From Anaerolineales bacterium (GTDB taxonomy: Bacteria > Chloroflexota > Anaerolineae > Anaerolineales > Villigracilaceae): a stretch of DNA of 64,000 nucleotides. Below the pieces are notes generated by a model that was not told where the DNA came from, did no database searches, and worked only from the letters and a program-made list of their open reading frames with translations. Made by a program: the position numbers and the translations under genes. Each line of letters opens with the position of its first letter. The first letter of the stretch is position 1. Shown here in pieces: positions 1 to 9,464 of this stretch. The stretch spans positions 1 to 64,000 of the forward strand of contig JACMLM010000006.1 in the NCBI GenBank assembly GCA_014379595.1, read 5' to 3'.

Positions 1-1059
1 AGTATTGGTAATGCAGTTCTCGAGCAGATGATCAATGAAGAAGTGATCCGTCAGGAAGCGAAAAAACTCGGCATCACTGTCAGTGAAGAGGAAATGGAAG
101 AGGCAATGCAGAGCACATTTGATTTTTATCCAAATGGCTCTCCCACTCCAACATTGACTCCTACAGAGTTGGTCATGCCTGAATTGGCTCCGGAATCCCT
201 TGCTATTGTTTCACTTACCCCAACAGCCAGTACCACACCTGAAGCTACTGCTACGGCTGGCGCGATAACAACAACTGGCACCCCCGGCGTTGATGTGACA
301 GTTCAGCCGTCGTTTACACCGACCGCAACAATTGAACCAACTGCCGAACCAACAACAGGACCTACTCCCACACCCCTGCCTACAGCTACACCCTACACCT
401 TGGAAGGTTTTCAAACAGCCTTCAATGATGCCAGAGACAGCGTTATGAAACTTGGTTTCTCAGAAGCTGACTATCGCAATCTCTTTGAAATTCAGATCTT
501 GGAAAGAAAACTTAAAGATGAGATCGCAGGCGATGTTCCTCGTACTGAACAACAAGTTTGGGCACGTCACATTCTTGTAAGTGATCCCGCTGTTGCAATT
601 GCTGTCATCGGACGCATCAACAACGGTGAAGACTTTGCTACTCTTGCACTGGAACTCTCAGAAGATACAGGCTCCGCAGTAAATGGCGGTGACCTCGGTT
701 GGTTTGGTAATAATGGAACTATGGTCGCAGAATTTCAAACAGCCGCTTTCGCTCTGGAAAAACCAGGTGACATCACTCCTGAACCTGTTCAAACCGAGTT
801 TGGATATCACATTATCCAATTGATCGCAAAACAAGATCGTCCACTCACGCAAGAGCAGTATGATGCCGCACGTGATAAGGTTTTTCAGGAATGGGTTACT
901 GCTGCCCGCGAAGAATACGGCGTGGAAATCTACGACTTCTGGAAAGAACGAACCCCAGCTGAACCGAACTTTATCACCATGGCAACTGATTCTGCAAACT
1001 TAGCCTTAACTTCTGCTGCAGAGGAAGCAGCAGCACAAAAAACTGCAACACCTGAATAA
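1..1059 (+). CDS. Parvulin-type peptidyl-prolyl isomerase (SurA/PrsA-like), 5' end missing
   Basis: The frame is open from base 1 and an ATG at 28 lies inside the conserved N-terminal chaperone helix (VLEQMINEEVIRQEAKKLG), so the true start is outside the window. Residues about 190-285 form a rotamase domain (ARHILV, GGDLGWFG, FGYHIIQL). The protein probably folds exported proteins outside the cytoplasmic membrane. An unusual Pro/Thr-rich stretch of about 85 residues (codons about 45-130) splits the N-terminal helical part. It faces smc convergently and shares a bidirectional terminator with it. The PPIase family is clear; the exact orthologue (SurA or PrsA) is not. Confidence 0.88.
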   Translation, partial: SIGNAVLEQMINEEVIRQEAKKLGITVSEEEMEEAMQSTFDFYPNGSPTPTLTPTELVMPELAPESLAIVSLTPTASTTPEATATAGAITTTGTPGVDVTVQPSFTPTATIEPTAEPTTGPTPTPLPTATPYTLEGFQTAFNDARDSVMKLGFSEADYRNLFEIQILERKLKDEIAGDVPRTEQQVWARHILVSDPAVAIAVIGRINNGEDFATLALELSEDTGSAVNGGDLGWFGNNGTMVAEFQTAAFALEKPGDITPEPVQTEFGYHIIQLIAKQDRPLTQEQYDAARDKVFQEWVTAAREEYGVEIYDFWKERTPAEPNFITMATDSANLALTSAAEEAAAQKTATPE

Positions 1060-1072
1060 GATAAATTGAATC

Positions 1073-1107
1073 AAAAAACCCCATCTCAGTTTGAGATGGG
1101 GTTTTTA
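1073..1107. terminator. Bidirectional intrinsic terminator
   Basis: A perfect 10-bp stem, CCCCATCTCA (1079-1088) with TGAGATGGGG (1092-1101), has a 3-nt loop. A-tract on the left and T-tract on the right let it work on both strands. It separates the convergent foldase and smc genes. Confidence 0.92.
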
Positions 1108-1109
1108 TT

Positions 1110-4100
1110 TTATCCACGTTTCAACATATCATCTGTAACTTGATCCAGCCTCAGGCTGATGATCTGACTCGCCGAGTCACGTCCCATCGTAACGCCATAA
1201 ATGATATCTGCAGCTTGCACAGTATTACGGTTATGTGTGATGATAATAAACTGCGTATCCTTGCTCAAATCCACGAGCAGGTCACGGAAGCGGCCAACGT
1301 TGGCTTCATCAAGCATGGCATCTACTTCATCCATTACACAGACTGGCGTGGGTGAAACTTTTAGCAAAGCAAACACCAATGCGATAGCTGTCAAACTTCT
1401 TTCACCACCCGAAAGCAAAGCCAGCCCTTGTTCACGACGGCCAGGTAAACGGGCTTCGATCTCAATACCAGTATCAACAAGATTTTCAGGATCGGTCAAT
1501 GCAAGGCGGGCCGAACCACCGCCAAACAAGCGCACAAAAGTTTCACGAAATTGTTTGTCCACTGCATCAAACGTGCGGACAAATTCCCGTTTTGTAATTT
1601 CATCCAACTCGGCAACGACTTGCTTCAAATCTATTTCGGCTTTTCGCAGGTCTTCAACTTGAGTCTTCATGAACGTATAACGTTCACTTTCCTGATCATA
1701 TTCAGCTTTCGCATCTGGGTTGATCGGCCCCATGCGGCGCAATTGCGCGCGATAGTGAGTCAACTGTTCTTCAGTTTCAGGAGCAAGTTCTGTCACAATT
1801 GGCAATTGCTCCACCATGCCATCCAATGGCAATGGCACAGGACCAGATACATCATCTGCATAATCAAACATCACCAAACCAAAATCATCTGTGATTTTTT
1901 GATGTAAATTATCCAACGCTTCCTGCTTGCGCATCTGATCCAATTGCACCTGTCCAAATGAACGTTCTGTATTTGCAAAGATACGCTGCGAATTGGTTTC
2001 TGATTCCTGCAAACGTTTTTCTTCCTGCTCCGCTGTTTCAAGATCCTTCTCAGCAGGTTCGATCAACACCCGCATCTCTTCTATTTGATCATGCAGTTTT
2101 ATTTCATTCTCGCGTAGTTTGGATTTTTCAATATCCAAACCGTTCAAAGAATCTTCTGTTTCCTGTAAGCGGGAAGTTAATTCAACACGGCGCGAATCAA
2201 GCCGCATAATTTCCTTCGCACGTTCATCCTTCTTCGCACTCGCACCTGTCATGCTTTGTTCAGCCACAGCCGCACGCGTATTCCAATATGAAACCTGTTC
2301 CTGTAATTCATCCGATATGATTTCGGTCAGCTTCGCATGAATGTCCTTCGATTGCAATTGTGATTCCGAAGAGACATGTTCTACTTCAGTTTGAGATGCA
2401 ATTAGTTTTTTCTGGATCGAATCAGATTCCTGTGCTTCAACTTCCAACTGAGTCAATTGACTCTTCTGCCACTCAAGCTGGCGATGTGTAGATTCAGCCT
2501 CCAACCCAGCCTGCTGCTCGGTTTCTTGAGCCTCTCCCAATCTAACACGAGCTTCACGTGCATCAATTTCTGCTTGCACCAGTTCACGTTGTGCGCCCGC
2601 CAGTTGATTTGATAACTGTTCCACCGAAGTATTTGATTCAGCAAGTTGTGTGAGGAGTCCACTCAAAGCGGATTCGAATTCTCTTTTTTGGCGTGGCCTG
2701 CCCAGAGCGGAGGAAGAGGCGGTCTTCCCAGCAATGACAAGTCCATCACCACGGAAGACTTCGCCGCGCAGAGTCACCACGCGTGCGTGAGTCGGCAAAT
2801 CCTTTATCAATCTACGGGCAGAGTCACGATCGCGTGCGATCAAAGTTTGCCCCAACATTAGTCGCACGGCGCCGAGTAAATCATCAGGCGCATTAACAAG
2901 TTCAGATGCAACGCCAAGCAAATCGCCAGAGACTTCCGAAGTCTCGCGTAGCGCCCTGTGGGTTAAGACTTCGGAAGTCTGAGTGATTGGCAGCAAAACG
3001 GCGCGCCCTGCATCAGTAGATTCAAGCAAGCTCAAAGCCTCTTCAAGTTGACTCGCATCAAGCAGAACTGCATCGAGCGTATCACCCAATGCGGCAGCAA
3101 TTGCGATCTCAAGTTCAGCAGGGACATCCAACGAGGCGCTCAATGCACCACGCATGCCTGTAAGTTTTCGCGCGGCATCCAGCAAATAACGTGCGCCTTC
3201 AGCATACCCAGCCAGCGATTGTTCTGATTGTTCAAGCACTTCAAGCTGTGCCTTCAAACGTGAATGATCTGATTCTATTTTCGCTCGCTGTTCAAGAGCA
3301 TCACGACGTGTTTGTTCAATAGTATCAACTTCGTTTTTTCTACTAATAACTTTTTCTTCTGCTTCACGTAAAGCGATGTTCGCATGTTCGCGTGCAGTGC
3401 GGGCAGTTTCATAGTGTGCTTTTGCCTTGGCGGCAAGAGGCTCTCCATTTGCAATTGCAGTCTTGGTTTGTTCGATCTTTTGTGATTGCAATTCAAGGCG
3501 GGATTTTAATTCATCCAAGCGTGCGTTATTCTCAGCACGCTGCTGACTCAATGATTCAATTCGATTGCGTGTATTCGCAAGTTGTTCTTCCAACGCAGCG
3601 CGTTCAGACTGGCGAGTTTGCAAGGAATTCTGTGCATTCAAAAATTGAGACTTGGCTTCTTCGTATTCGCTTTGAATACGCGCTGTATCCTGCTCTGCTT
3701 CGCCATATCTTTCATTCGCCAGGTGCAATTCATCCATTGCATGTTCCTGGTCCGCAAGCACGGAAGTTTTTGTATTGGTCAATGCACGGCGGCGTTCTTC
3801 GAGCACAGCTAACTCGCGGCTGATGGATTCGCGTTGATTATGCAATTCAGCCGATTGACGATGCCAGCCATTTAACTGGGTTCGCAAATCAGAGAAGCGT
3901 TCACGGAAGGTTAAATATCCTGCCTGGGCTTTTTCATAAACGACACGCGCTTCATTCACACGCGCTTCCTGCCCGCGGACAGTTTCGCGTACATCGGTCA
4001 GGTCACGTTGTGCACGATGCCAGTGAAAGCCATACCATTCGCGCAGAACCATTTTCATATCCGCTTGAGCACGCGCAAAATCAATCGCGCGCTTGGCCTG

Positions 4101-4727
4101 CCGTTCCAAGCTTTTAATACGCGGTTCAAGCTCGGCCATAATATCAAGTACACGCTCAAGATTGCGTTTTGTATTTTCGAGTCGTTTTAATGCTTCATCG
4201 CGGCGTGCACGATATAACCCCACACCCGCAGCTTCTTCAAACAAACGGCGGCGATCATCCGCTTTCAAGGCAAGTGATGCATCCACCAAACCTTGACCGA
4301 GAATCGTATAAGTGCGCTCGCTTAAACCAGCCTGTGCAAGCAACTCATTCATCTCACGCAAACGCACATGCTGGCCGTTGATCAAATAATCATTATGGCC
4401 ATCGCGATGTGCAAGGCGCGCCAATGCAACTTCGGAGAAATCAACTGGCAGCCATTGTTCAGTGTTATCGAATGTAATAGTGGCTTGCGCCATGCCCGCC
4501 CGCGCACGATGCTCAGAACCTGAGAAGATCATGTCTTCTGTTTTCTTGCCGCGCAAAAGTGTATAGGATTGTTCACCCAACACCCAACGCAGAGAATCGG
4601 CAATATTCGATTTGCCTGAACCATTCGGCCCGACAATTGCAGTAATTCCGCTTGCGAACTCAAAGACAGTTCGCGAAGCAAAAGTTTTATAACCTTGTAG
4701 TTCGAGCGATTTTAGACGAAGAGGCAT
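1110..4727 (-). CDS. smc: Chromosome segregation protein SMC
   Basis: A 1205-residue SMC ATPase that organises and segregates the chromosome with ScpA/ScpB. Walker A GPNGSGKS is at residues 33-40. Two long coiled coils flank a hinge (about 515-690), followed by the ABC signature LSGGERS near 1103 and Walker B VCVMDEVDA near 1132. The length matches bacterial SMC. The start ATG has no obvious Shine-Dalgarno. It lies downstream of rnc on the same strand, the rnc-smc order seen in many bacteria, but 175 bp holding a nested palindrome separate them. Confidence 0.98.
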   Translation of the reverse strand: MPLRLKSLELQGYKTFASRTVFEFASGITAIVGPNGSGKSNIADSLRWVLGEQSYTLLRGKKTEDMIFSGSEHRARAGMAQATITFDNTEQWLPVDFSEVALARLAHRDGHNDYLINGQHVRLREMNELLAQAGLSERTYTILGQGLVDASLALKADDRRRLFEEAAGVGLYRARRDEALKRLENTKRNLERVLDIMAELEPRIKSLERQAKRAIDFARAQADMKMVLREWYGFHWHRAQRDLTDVRETVRGQEARVNEARVVYEKAQAGYLTFRERFSDLRTQLNGWHRQSAELHNQRESISRELAVLEERRRALTNTKTSVLADQEHAMDELHLANERYGEAEQDTARIQSEYEEAKSQFLNAQNSLQTRQSERAALEEQLANTRNRIESLSQQRAENNARLDELKSRLELQSQKIEQTKTAIANGEPLAAKAKAHYETARTAREHANIALREAEEKVISRKNEVDTIEQTRRDALEQRAKIESDHSRLKAQLEVLEQSEQSLAGYAEGARYLLDAARKLTGMRGALSASLDVPAELEIAIAAALGDTLDAVLLDASQLEEALSLLESTDAGRAVLLPITQTSEVLTHRALRETSEVSGDLLGVASELVNAPDDLLGAVRLMLGQTLIARDRDSARRLIKDLPTHARVVTLRGEVFRGDGLVIAGKTASSSALGRPRQKREFESALSGLLTQLAESNTSVEQLSNQLAGAQRELVQAEIDAREARVRLGEAQETEQQAGLEAESTHRQLEWQKSQLTQLEVEAQESDSIQKKLIASQTEVEHVSSESQLQSKDIHAKLTEIISDELQEQVSYWNTRAAVAEQSMTGASAKKDERAKEIMRLDSRRVELTSRLQETEDSLNGLDIEKSKLRENEIKLHDQIEEMRVLIEPAEKDLETAEQEEKRLQESETNSQRIFANTERSFGQVQLDQMRKQEALDNLHQKITDDFGLVMFDYADDVSGPVPLPLDGMVEQLPIVTELAPETEEQLTHYRAQLRRMGPINPDAKAEYDQESERYTFMKTQVEDLRKAEIDLKQVVAELDEITKREFVRTFDAVDKQFRETFVRLFGGGSARLALTDPENLVDTGIEIEARLPGRREQGLALLSGGERSLTAIALVFALLKVSPTPVCVMDEVDAMLDEANVGRFRDLLVDLSKDTQFIIITHNRNTVQAADIIYGVTMGRDSASQIISLRLDQVTDDMLKRG

Positions 4728-4765
4728 GTTTTAATTTTCGATTTCCGATTTTGAATTTACGATTT

Positions 4766-4900
4766 CCGTCATTGCGAGGAGGGTGCTTTTCCCGACGACA
4801 CTTGCGCCGCACTGCGTTTGTTGCAGTGCAGGTGAGCAATCTCCGTCATAGTGTTGGAGATTGCTTCGGGCAAAAAGCAAGTGCACCCTCGCAATGACGG
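4766..4900. repeat. Nested palindromic element between rnc and smc
   Basis: The outer arms CCGTCATTGCGAGG..GGGTGC (4766-4786) and GCACCCTCGCAATGACGG (4883-4900) are inverted copies with one 3-nt bulge. Two inner hairpins are nested: CACTGC/GCAGTG (4810-4815, 4823-4828) and GCAATCTCC/GGAGATTGC (4836-4844, 4856-4864). The nested symmetry is typical of a dispersed intergenic element. No protein is encoded here. Confidence 0.75.
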
Positions 4901-4902
4901 GA

Positions 4903-5613
4903 TTAGATGACTCCCAAATTTTTCAACGCAGCCTGTGCAGCAGCATGTTCGGCATAACTTTTGCTTGTGCCCGTACCACTTCCTTTTACTGCACCTGCAA
5001 TTGCAACTTCCATTTCAAAAATAACTGCATGATCTGGTCCACTGGTGCCCACTACATGATAACGCGGTGTGCCAAGCTTGTGTGATTGCGCCCACTCCTG
5101 CAATTGACTTTTTGGATCATGAATTTCATTCAGAATGGATTCGCGGACTTCTTCCAAAATTGGATGAACAAACGCTTCAACCACGCCGAGGCCTGAGTCT
5201 AAATACAAAGCGCCGATCAGCGCTTCAAAAGTGGAGCCAAGCAAGTTGTCTTTATCCTGACCACCTGAGGAAGATTCACCACGCCCAAGCAAAAGCCCGC
5301 GTGCCAGATCCAACTTGCGAGAAAATTTTGCAAGCTGCTCATTGCGGACAAGCGCTGAGCGCATTTTGGTTAAGTCACCTTCGGGCATTTCGGGGAAACG
5401 ATGATATACCCAAGCCCCTACAATAAAATCCAACACGGCATCGCCAAGAAATTCAAGGCGTTCATTATCTTGCAGAGTTTGAGAATGCTCATTGACATAG
5501 GATCGATGAGTAAGAGCACGTGTCAGCAAAGATAAATCGGAAAAGGGCAAACCCAGCCGTCGGCTTAGGTCGGAAGCGGGTTCGATATCCCGCTCATTAG
5601 AATTGAGTGTCAC
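4903..5613 (-). CDS. rnc: Ribonuclease III
   Basis: Cleaves double-stranded RNA (rRNA precursors, structured mRNAs). The RNase III signature ERLEFLGDAVLD is near residues 51-62, the second acidic cluster DNLLGSTFEALIGALYLD follows, and the C-terminal 70 residues form a double-stranded RNA-binding domain. I chose the GTG at 5611-5613 because GGGAGG (5619-5624) sits 5 nt upstream. A TTG at 5643 would add ten residues but has no ribosome-binding site. It is upstream of smc on the same strand, a common pairing. Confidence 0.95.
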   Translation of the reverse strand: MTLNSNERDIEPASDLSRRLGLPFSDLSLLTRALTHRSYVNEHSQTLQDNERLEFLGDAVLDFIVGAWVYHRFPEMPEGDLTKMRSALVRNEQLAKFSRKLDLARGLLLGRGESSSGGQDKDNLLGSTFEALIGALYLDSGLGVVEAFVHPILEEVRESILNEIHDPKSQLQEWAQSHKLGTPRYHVVGTSGPDHAVIFEMEVAIAGAVKGSGTGTSKSYAEHAAAQAALKNLGVI

Positions 5614-5774
5614 AGGAGCCTCCCGGAACTCAGGGAACGCCAAACCCTATTCCATTTTTATGGGCAGAGTCTCGCATTCCATCAGTTCCAAATTTTGAAC
5701 GGGCTGAATTGTAACCTGAATTTTTTGGGAAAGTGATTTTTTAAGATAGAATGGGAAATCTTTCAGGAGGCACT

Positions 5775-6719
5775 GTGACCGAGACCAACAACGAGACACG
5801 CTTTCTACATGCAATTGAAATGGGATTGGGCGCATGGCAATGGGGTGACAAGGTATTTTGGGGGTATGGACAAGCATATTCAGATAAGGAACTTCGCGAA
5901 ACATTTGATATGTCTTTAAATCTTGGTGTGCGGTTGATAGACACCGCCGAGATTTACGGCTCAGGCTATTCAGAGCGTTTGCTTGGCAAGTTTATAAAAG
6001 AAACTGATCAGCCTGTATTAATTGCGACAAAGTTTTTCCCATGGCCGTGGAGGCTTACGAAAGGTTCACTACCTCGCGCGTTAAAAGGGAGTTTGGAACG
6101 CATGGGAGTTGAAGCAGTTGATCTGTATCAAATTCATGGCGCGAGTGTGCTGATATCACCTGAAACGATGATGGAAGGCATGGTGGAGTGTGTAAAGCGT
6201 GGCTGGACTCGCACTGTGGGTGTTTCTAATTTCAAGCAAAGTCAAATGTTACGCGCTTATTCCACACTGGCGCAACATGGGATTCAACTGGCATCCAATC
6301 AGGTGCACTATAGTTTATTAAATCGTGAAGTGGAAAAAAATGGCTTACTGGCACGCTGCAAAGAACTTGGGATTCGTTTGATCGCTTATTCACCGCTTGA
6401 AATGGGCTTGTTAACTGGAAAATATTCAAGTGAGAATCCACCCCCTGGAGTGCGTGGCAATCAATATGTTGAGTTACTCAAAAAACTTCCGCCTGTGCTC
6501 AAGCTTTTACAGGAGATCGGCTTAAATCACAGTGATAAAACTATTTCACAAGTTGCATTGAATTGGCTGATCTGTAAAGGTACTTTACCTATCCCAGGTG
6601 CAAAAAATGCACTGCAAGCAGAACAAAATGCGGGCGGCGCAGGCTGGAAGTTGACCGACGAAGAAGTAGCCAAATTAGATGAAGCTACAGATAATATCCG
6701 TGAATATTCAAAAGGGTGA
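5775..6719 (+). CDS. Aldo/keto reductase
   Basis: A 314-residue NADPH-dependent oxidoreductase of the AKR TIM-barrel family. The catalytic tetrad is visible as Asp and Tyr in LIDTAEIYG, Lys in ATKF and His in QIHG. The C-terminal cofactor-binding segment (LPIPGAKNALQAEQN) is present. The GTG at 5775 follows AGGAGG by 4 nt; an ATG at 5751 would add eight residues that encode this same ribosome-binding site, so it is less likely. The substrate cannot be told from sequence. The next small gene follows with almost no gap, suggesting cotranscription. Confidence 0.92.
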   Translation: MTETNNETRFLHAIEMGLGAWQWGDKVFWGYGQAYSDKELRETFDMSLNLGVRLIDTAEIYGSGYSERLLGKFIKETDQPVLIATKFFPWPWRLTKGSLPRALKGSLERMGVEAVDLYQIHGASVLISPETMMEGMVECVKRGWTRTVGVSNFKQSQMLRAYSTLAQHGIQLASNQVHYSLLNREVEKNGLLARCKELGIRLIAYSPLEMGLLTGKYSSENPPPGVRGNQYVELLKKLPPVLKLLQEIGLNHSDKTISQVALNWLICKGTLPIPGAKNALQAEQNAGGAGWKLTDEEVAKLDEATDNIREYSKG

Positions 6720-6721
6720 GC

Positions 6722-6949
6722 ATGTTATTACAAAAATTAATAAAATCTATTCTCCCTAAAAACTTATCTGATAAGATCGAAGCAGAATCAAGATCGTGGA
6801 TGGTGCAATGCCCCAACTGCAAATATGAACGATCTTATTGGGATATGGGCGGCCTTCGTTGGGGAGCGGCTGGTAACCCTAAAATCAACAAGCTTTGCTC
6901 AAATTGTCATACTTTGAGTTGGCATATTGTTTATAAAAAGGTTGGATAA
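6722..6949 (+). CDS. Small zinc-ribbon-like hypothetical protein
   Basis: A 75-residue protein with two CxxC pairs (CPNCKYE and CSNCH) about 30 residues apart, as expected for a small zinc ribbon. The N-terminal part is a basic helix (LLQKLIKSILPK). The start could be ATG 6722, 5 nt after AAAGGG, or the overlapping GTG at 6716; I prefer the ATG. It begins 2 nt after the reductase stop, so it is probably translated from the same mRNA. I do not recognise a functional family. Confidence 0.7.
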   Translation: MLLQKLIKSILPKNLSDKIEAESRSWMVQCPNCKYERSYWDMGGLRWGAAGNPKINKLCSNCHTLSWHIVYKKVG

Positions 6950-6960
6950 ATTTTATATCG

Positions 6961-7524
6961 ATGCCTAGAAATCGTTTTTTACTAATTGCCACCTTGGTTA
7001 TGATGGTTTCTGGCAGTTGTAGCAACATAATCACAACGCCTACATTAACCCCAACCTCTGCGCCAGAAAAGTTGAAATTGATTAATGGTGAAATTGATGC
7101 CTGCCTGCTTATCAGCCCATCAGAGGTTGAATATGTGTTGGGGTTGAAGGTTGCGACTAAAGCATGGTTTGCGACGATGGGTGCTGTTGGATGTGTATAT
7201 ACTTCAGTATCTGATGATCGAACCATTTTTCAAACCTTCGTCACCACCGACGCAACGCTGAAAAAAGTAAACTCTCCTTACTCTGCTGTTGAAACTTATG
7301 AGTCGCTCAAACGTTCACATCTACAATCCCCAGAAGTATATAAGATTAATGAAATAGAAAACTTTGGTGACCGAGCATATTCCACAGATGCATCATTTTT
7401 GCAGATTAATATTTTGAATAATGGTATCTATTATGACTTCACTACGGAAACCATCAGCGATGGTGGTATTGGCTATGATGCATTAATGAAACTGGCAGAA
7501 ATAGCATTACAGAAAATGCCATAG
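6961..7524 (+). CDS. Predicted lipoprotein, unknown function
   Basis: A 187-residue protein with a lipoprotein signal peptide: basic start, hydrophobic core and lipobox SGSC near residues 17-20. A short Thr/Pro linker (TPTLTPTSAP) follows, then a globular domain starting at INGEIDACLLISPSEVEYVLG. The acidic/Cys opening resembles small secreted domains that measure one ligand, but I cannot name a family. It starts 11 nt after the zinc-ribbon gene, so it may belong to the same transcript, and a hairpin follows the stop. Confidence 0.75.
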   Translation: MPRNRFLLIATLVMMVSGSCSNIITTPTLTPTSAPEKLKLINGEIDACLLISPSEVEYVLGLKVATKAWFATMGAVGCVYTSVSDDRTIFQTFVTTDATLKKVNSPYSAVETYESLKRSHLQSPEVYKINEIENFGDRAYSTDASFLQINILNNGIYYDFTTETISDGGIGYDALMKLAEIALQKMP

Positions 7525-7526
7525 TA

Positions 7527-7557
7527 GAGTTGGAAGCTTGAAAATTCCAGCTCTTTT
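7527..7557. terminator. Intrinsic terminator (imperfect)
   Basis: GAGTTGGAA (7527-7535) pairs with TTCCAGCTC (7545-7553) with one wobble, followed by TTTT. It lies between the convergent lipoprotein and HD-domain genes. Confidence 0.7.
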
Positions 7558-7562
7558 AAATA

Positions 7563-8414
7563 TTACTCATCTGCATTATGTTCCGAATCAAATACATGCG
7601 AATGCATATTCGCCACCCATTGCTTGCCGTCTTCGGTCAGACGCAAATAGACAAGCGCATCTTGAATATAATCATCCACGCTATTCCAATAGAAGGATGC
7701 ATAATTTTTACGCATATCATTCGGGGATTTATATCCAAGTTTTTCATTCAAGCCAAGTTCGTGAAATTCATAAAATAAATGAGGAGTCTTTCGTAAATAA
7801 TCAGGGTCGCCCAACTGACCGATAAAATCTGCCGCACGGACTAATCCCCCATATCCTTTTGTATCTTTATACATTTCATCGGGAGGGGACGGAAAGCGTG
7901 TCATCTCAATATAAGATGCGATCAAATCTGCATCCAGTTGTTTTGTCATATCTCGAAGCAGCCCAGTTGCAAAACGTTCTTTTACAAATAATTTACTGCG
8001 GTTGACATGATAAGGCGTAAGCGCAACATCTGTGCCTTCGGGAGAGATAGAAATCATCTCATCCCCTACCCCAGTGGCAAACATGTTTTTCTTATCATTT
8101 CTACATACCCCTTTGACATATCCAATATCATGGCATAATACCGCGATCATAAAATGCATCCAATCCCGCGGCGTTACGCCTCCCTCGCGCAAGTGCTTGC
8201 CTTCAAGGATCGCCTGGCCCGCTAAAGAAACCATGATCGTGTGATCAATATCGTGATAGAGTGCGTCTGAATTTGAAATATTTTCAAGTACCAGTCGTCC
8301 ACACCAGGCAACAATCCGCCCAAAGTCAACATCAAGTTCGCCGTAGGTGCGTTGATAAACCGTCCGCAATTGCTCAACGAACATATCAATGGTAAGTTCC
8401 TGCCAACTGATCAT
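7563..8414 (-). CDS. HD-domain phosphohydrolase
   Basis: A 283-residue metal-dependent phosphohydrolase of the HD superfamily. The metal ligands are visible as H..HD..H in YHDIDHT (about residues 53-59) and CHDIGY (about 93-98), spaced as in 3',5'-cyclic nucleotide phosphodiesterase-like HD proteins. There is no signal peptide and no membrane segment, so it should be cytoplasmic. The ATG is preceded by GAGGTGAG at a good distance. The substrate is unknown; a cyclic nucleotide is possible because a cNMP-binding protein is encoded at 19.7 kb, but this is speculation. Confidence 0.85.
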   Translation of the reverse strand: MISWQELTIDMFVEQLRTVYQRTYGELDVDFGRIVAWCGRLVLENISNSDALYHDIDHTIMVSLAGQAILEGKHLREGGVTPRDWMHFMIAVLCHDIGYVKGVCRNDKKNMFATGVGDEMISISPEGTDVALTPYHVNRSKLFVKERFATGLLRDMTKQLDADLIASYIEMTRFPSPPDEMYKDTKGYGGLVRAADFIGQLGDPDYLRKTPHLFYEFHELGLNEKLGYKSPNDMRKNYASFYWNSVDDYIQDALVYLRLTEDGKQWVANMHSHVFDSEHNADE

Positions 8415-8463
8415 AATTACTCACCTCATGTTACAAAGTACTACAAGTTATCTCAAAAATACC

Positions 8464-8548
8464 ATGTCGCTCTGAGGGAGCGTTCTTCGCGACCGAAGAG
8501 TCTCGTACTTTCAGGAGGAGAGACCCTTCGCTCCGCTCAGGGAGACAT
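8464..8548. repeat. Imperfect inverted repeat in a 316-bp intergenic gap
   Basis: ATGTCGCTCTGAGGGAGCG (about 8464-8482) is mirrored by CGCTCCGCTCAGGGAGACAT (about 8529-8548). An inner CGAAGAGTCTC / GAGACCCTTCG pair adds a second stem. The rest of the gap (8415-8730) shows no gene or strong promoter. Confidence 0.65.
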
Positions 8549-8730
8549 TTTTGAGATCGGTTTGATATAAATGTCTGAATTATTCTCTATGCAGTAAAAT
8601 AGATTGCACATTCAATATTTTCAAGAGTTTACCAGAAAACACAAGTAAGAAATCAAGCATCTTCGAGTTAAAAGCTTATGTGGAGCGCAAATTTCAGTCC
8701 GCGCTCCGTAAAAAGATAAGGAGAATTCTC

Positions 8731-9159
8731 ATGGGCAATCTTGAATGGATCATAGCTGGGTCCAGTATCTTTATTACCATTGTAAGTGTAGCGTGCAGTG
8801 TACTATTGCCGATTCTTATATTAGGAGGAGTTGGATACTTCATATACAAAAAGAGTCAACAAAGCAGCGCAGCAAAACAAATTGCTCAAACCTGGCCAAG
8901 TACAACAGGCAGAGTACTTATGTCTTCTGTGCAATCGGGATCGGGGAGTCACAGCGGCAGTAGTTATCCTGTTGTCGTATATCAATATGAGGTACACGGA
9001 AAAACTTATCAAAGCCAAACCATCAAGGCGGGTGAAAAATATTTGAGTGTCCGTATCTCTGGTCAGGCTCAAGCGACTGTGGCGCGCTATCCAATTGGCT
9101 TAAGCGTGCCAGTCTATTACAACCCTGCAAATCCTGCTGATTCTGCATTGGAAAGATGA
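8731..9159 (+). CDS. DUF3592-like membrane protein
   Basis: A 142-residue protein with one or two N-terminal membrane segments (SSIFITIVSVACSVLLPILI, LGGVGYFIY) followed by a small beta-rich domain: TTGRVL, YQYEVHGKTYQS, YPIGLSVPVYYNPANP. This matches the pattern of DUF3592 proteins, whose role is unknown. The ATG at 8731 is chosen because GGAGA lies 7 nt upstream; a longer GTG-started frame has no ribosome-binding site. Its stop overlaps the next start by ATGA, so the two genes are translationally coupled. Confidence 0.8.
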   Translation: MGNLEWIIAGSSIFITIVSVACSVLLPILILGGVGYFIYKKSQQSSAAKQIAQTWPSTTGRVLMSSVQSGSGSHSGSSYPVVVYQYEVHGKTYQSQTIKAGEKYLSVRISGQAQATVARYPIGLSVPVYYNPANPADSALER

Positions 9160-9464
9160 GAATTTTTTCAAGTCTCTTACAGTGTGGAGTATTTATAATA
9201 ATTCCCGTAATAACATTCGGCATTGGGATTTGGAAAATAATTAAACTCAACCCAAAATATCAAAAAGTAAGCATTTCAGCTTTAATCGGATTTATTTTCT
9301 TCGAAGCATCCATTATTGGCTTAATTATTGACCCGAGGTCATCAGGGCACAGTTTCCAAGAATTACTAGTTCTTTCTGGAATAATAGGTTTTGCAACCTC
9401 TCTATTTGTTCTTATACTTTTACCTATCGGTACTTTAATGTTAAATATATTTAAGAATAAATGA
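9156..9464 (+). CDS. Small three-helix membrane protein
   Basis: A 102-residue hydrophobic protein with about three membrane segments (CGVFIIIPVITFGIGIW, SALIGFIFFEASIIGLII, GFATSLFVLILLPIGTLML) and a short basic tail. It overlaps its upstream neighbour and miaA by 4 nt each (ATGA), so all three are likely one operon. No family is recognised. The coupling suggests it is really translated although it carries no catalytic motif. Confidence 0.7.
   Translation: MRIFSSLLQCGVFIIIPVITFGIGIWKIIKLNPKYQKVSISALIGFIFFEASIIGLIIDPRSSGHSFQELLVLSGIIGFATSLFVLILLPIGTLMLNIFKNK

Noticed and set aside
3392-3823. Long plus-strand frames inside smc.
   Set aside because: They are complements of a highly constrained coding sequence, without ribosome-binding sites or family motifs.
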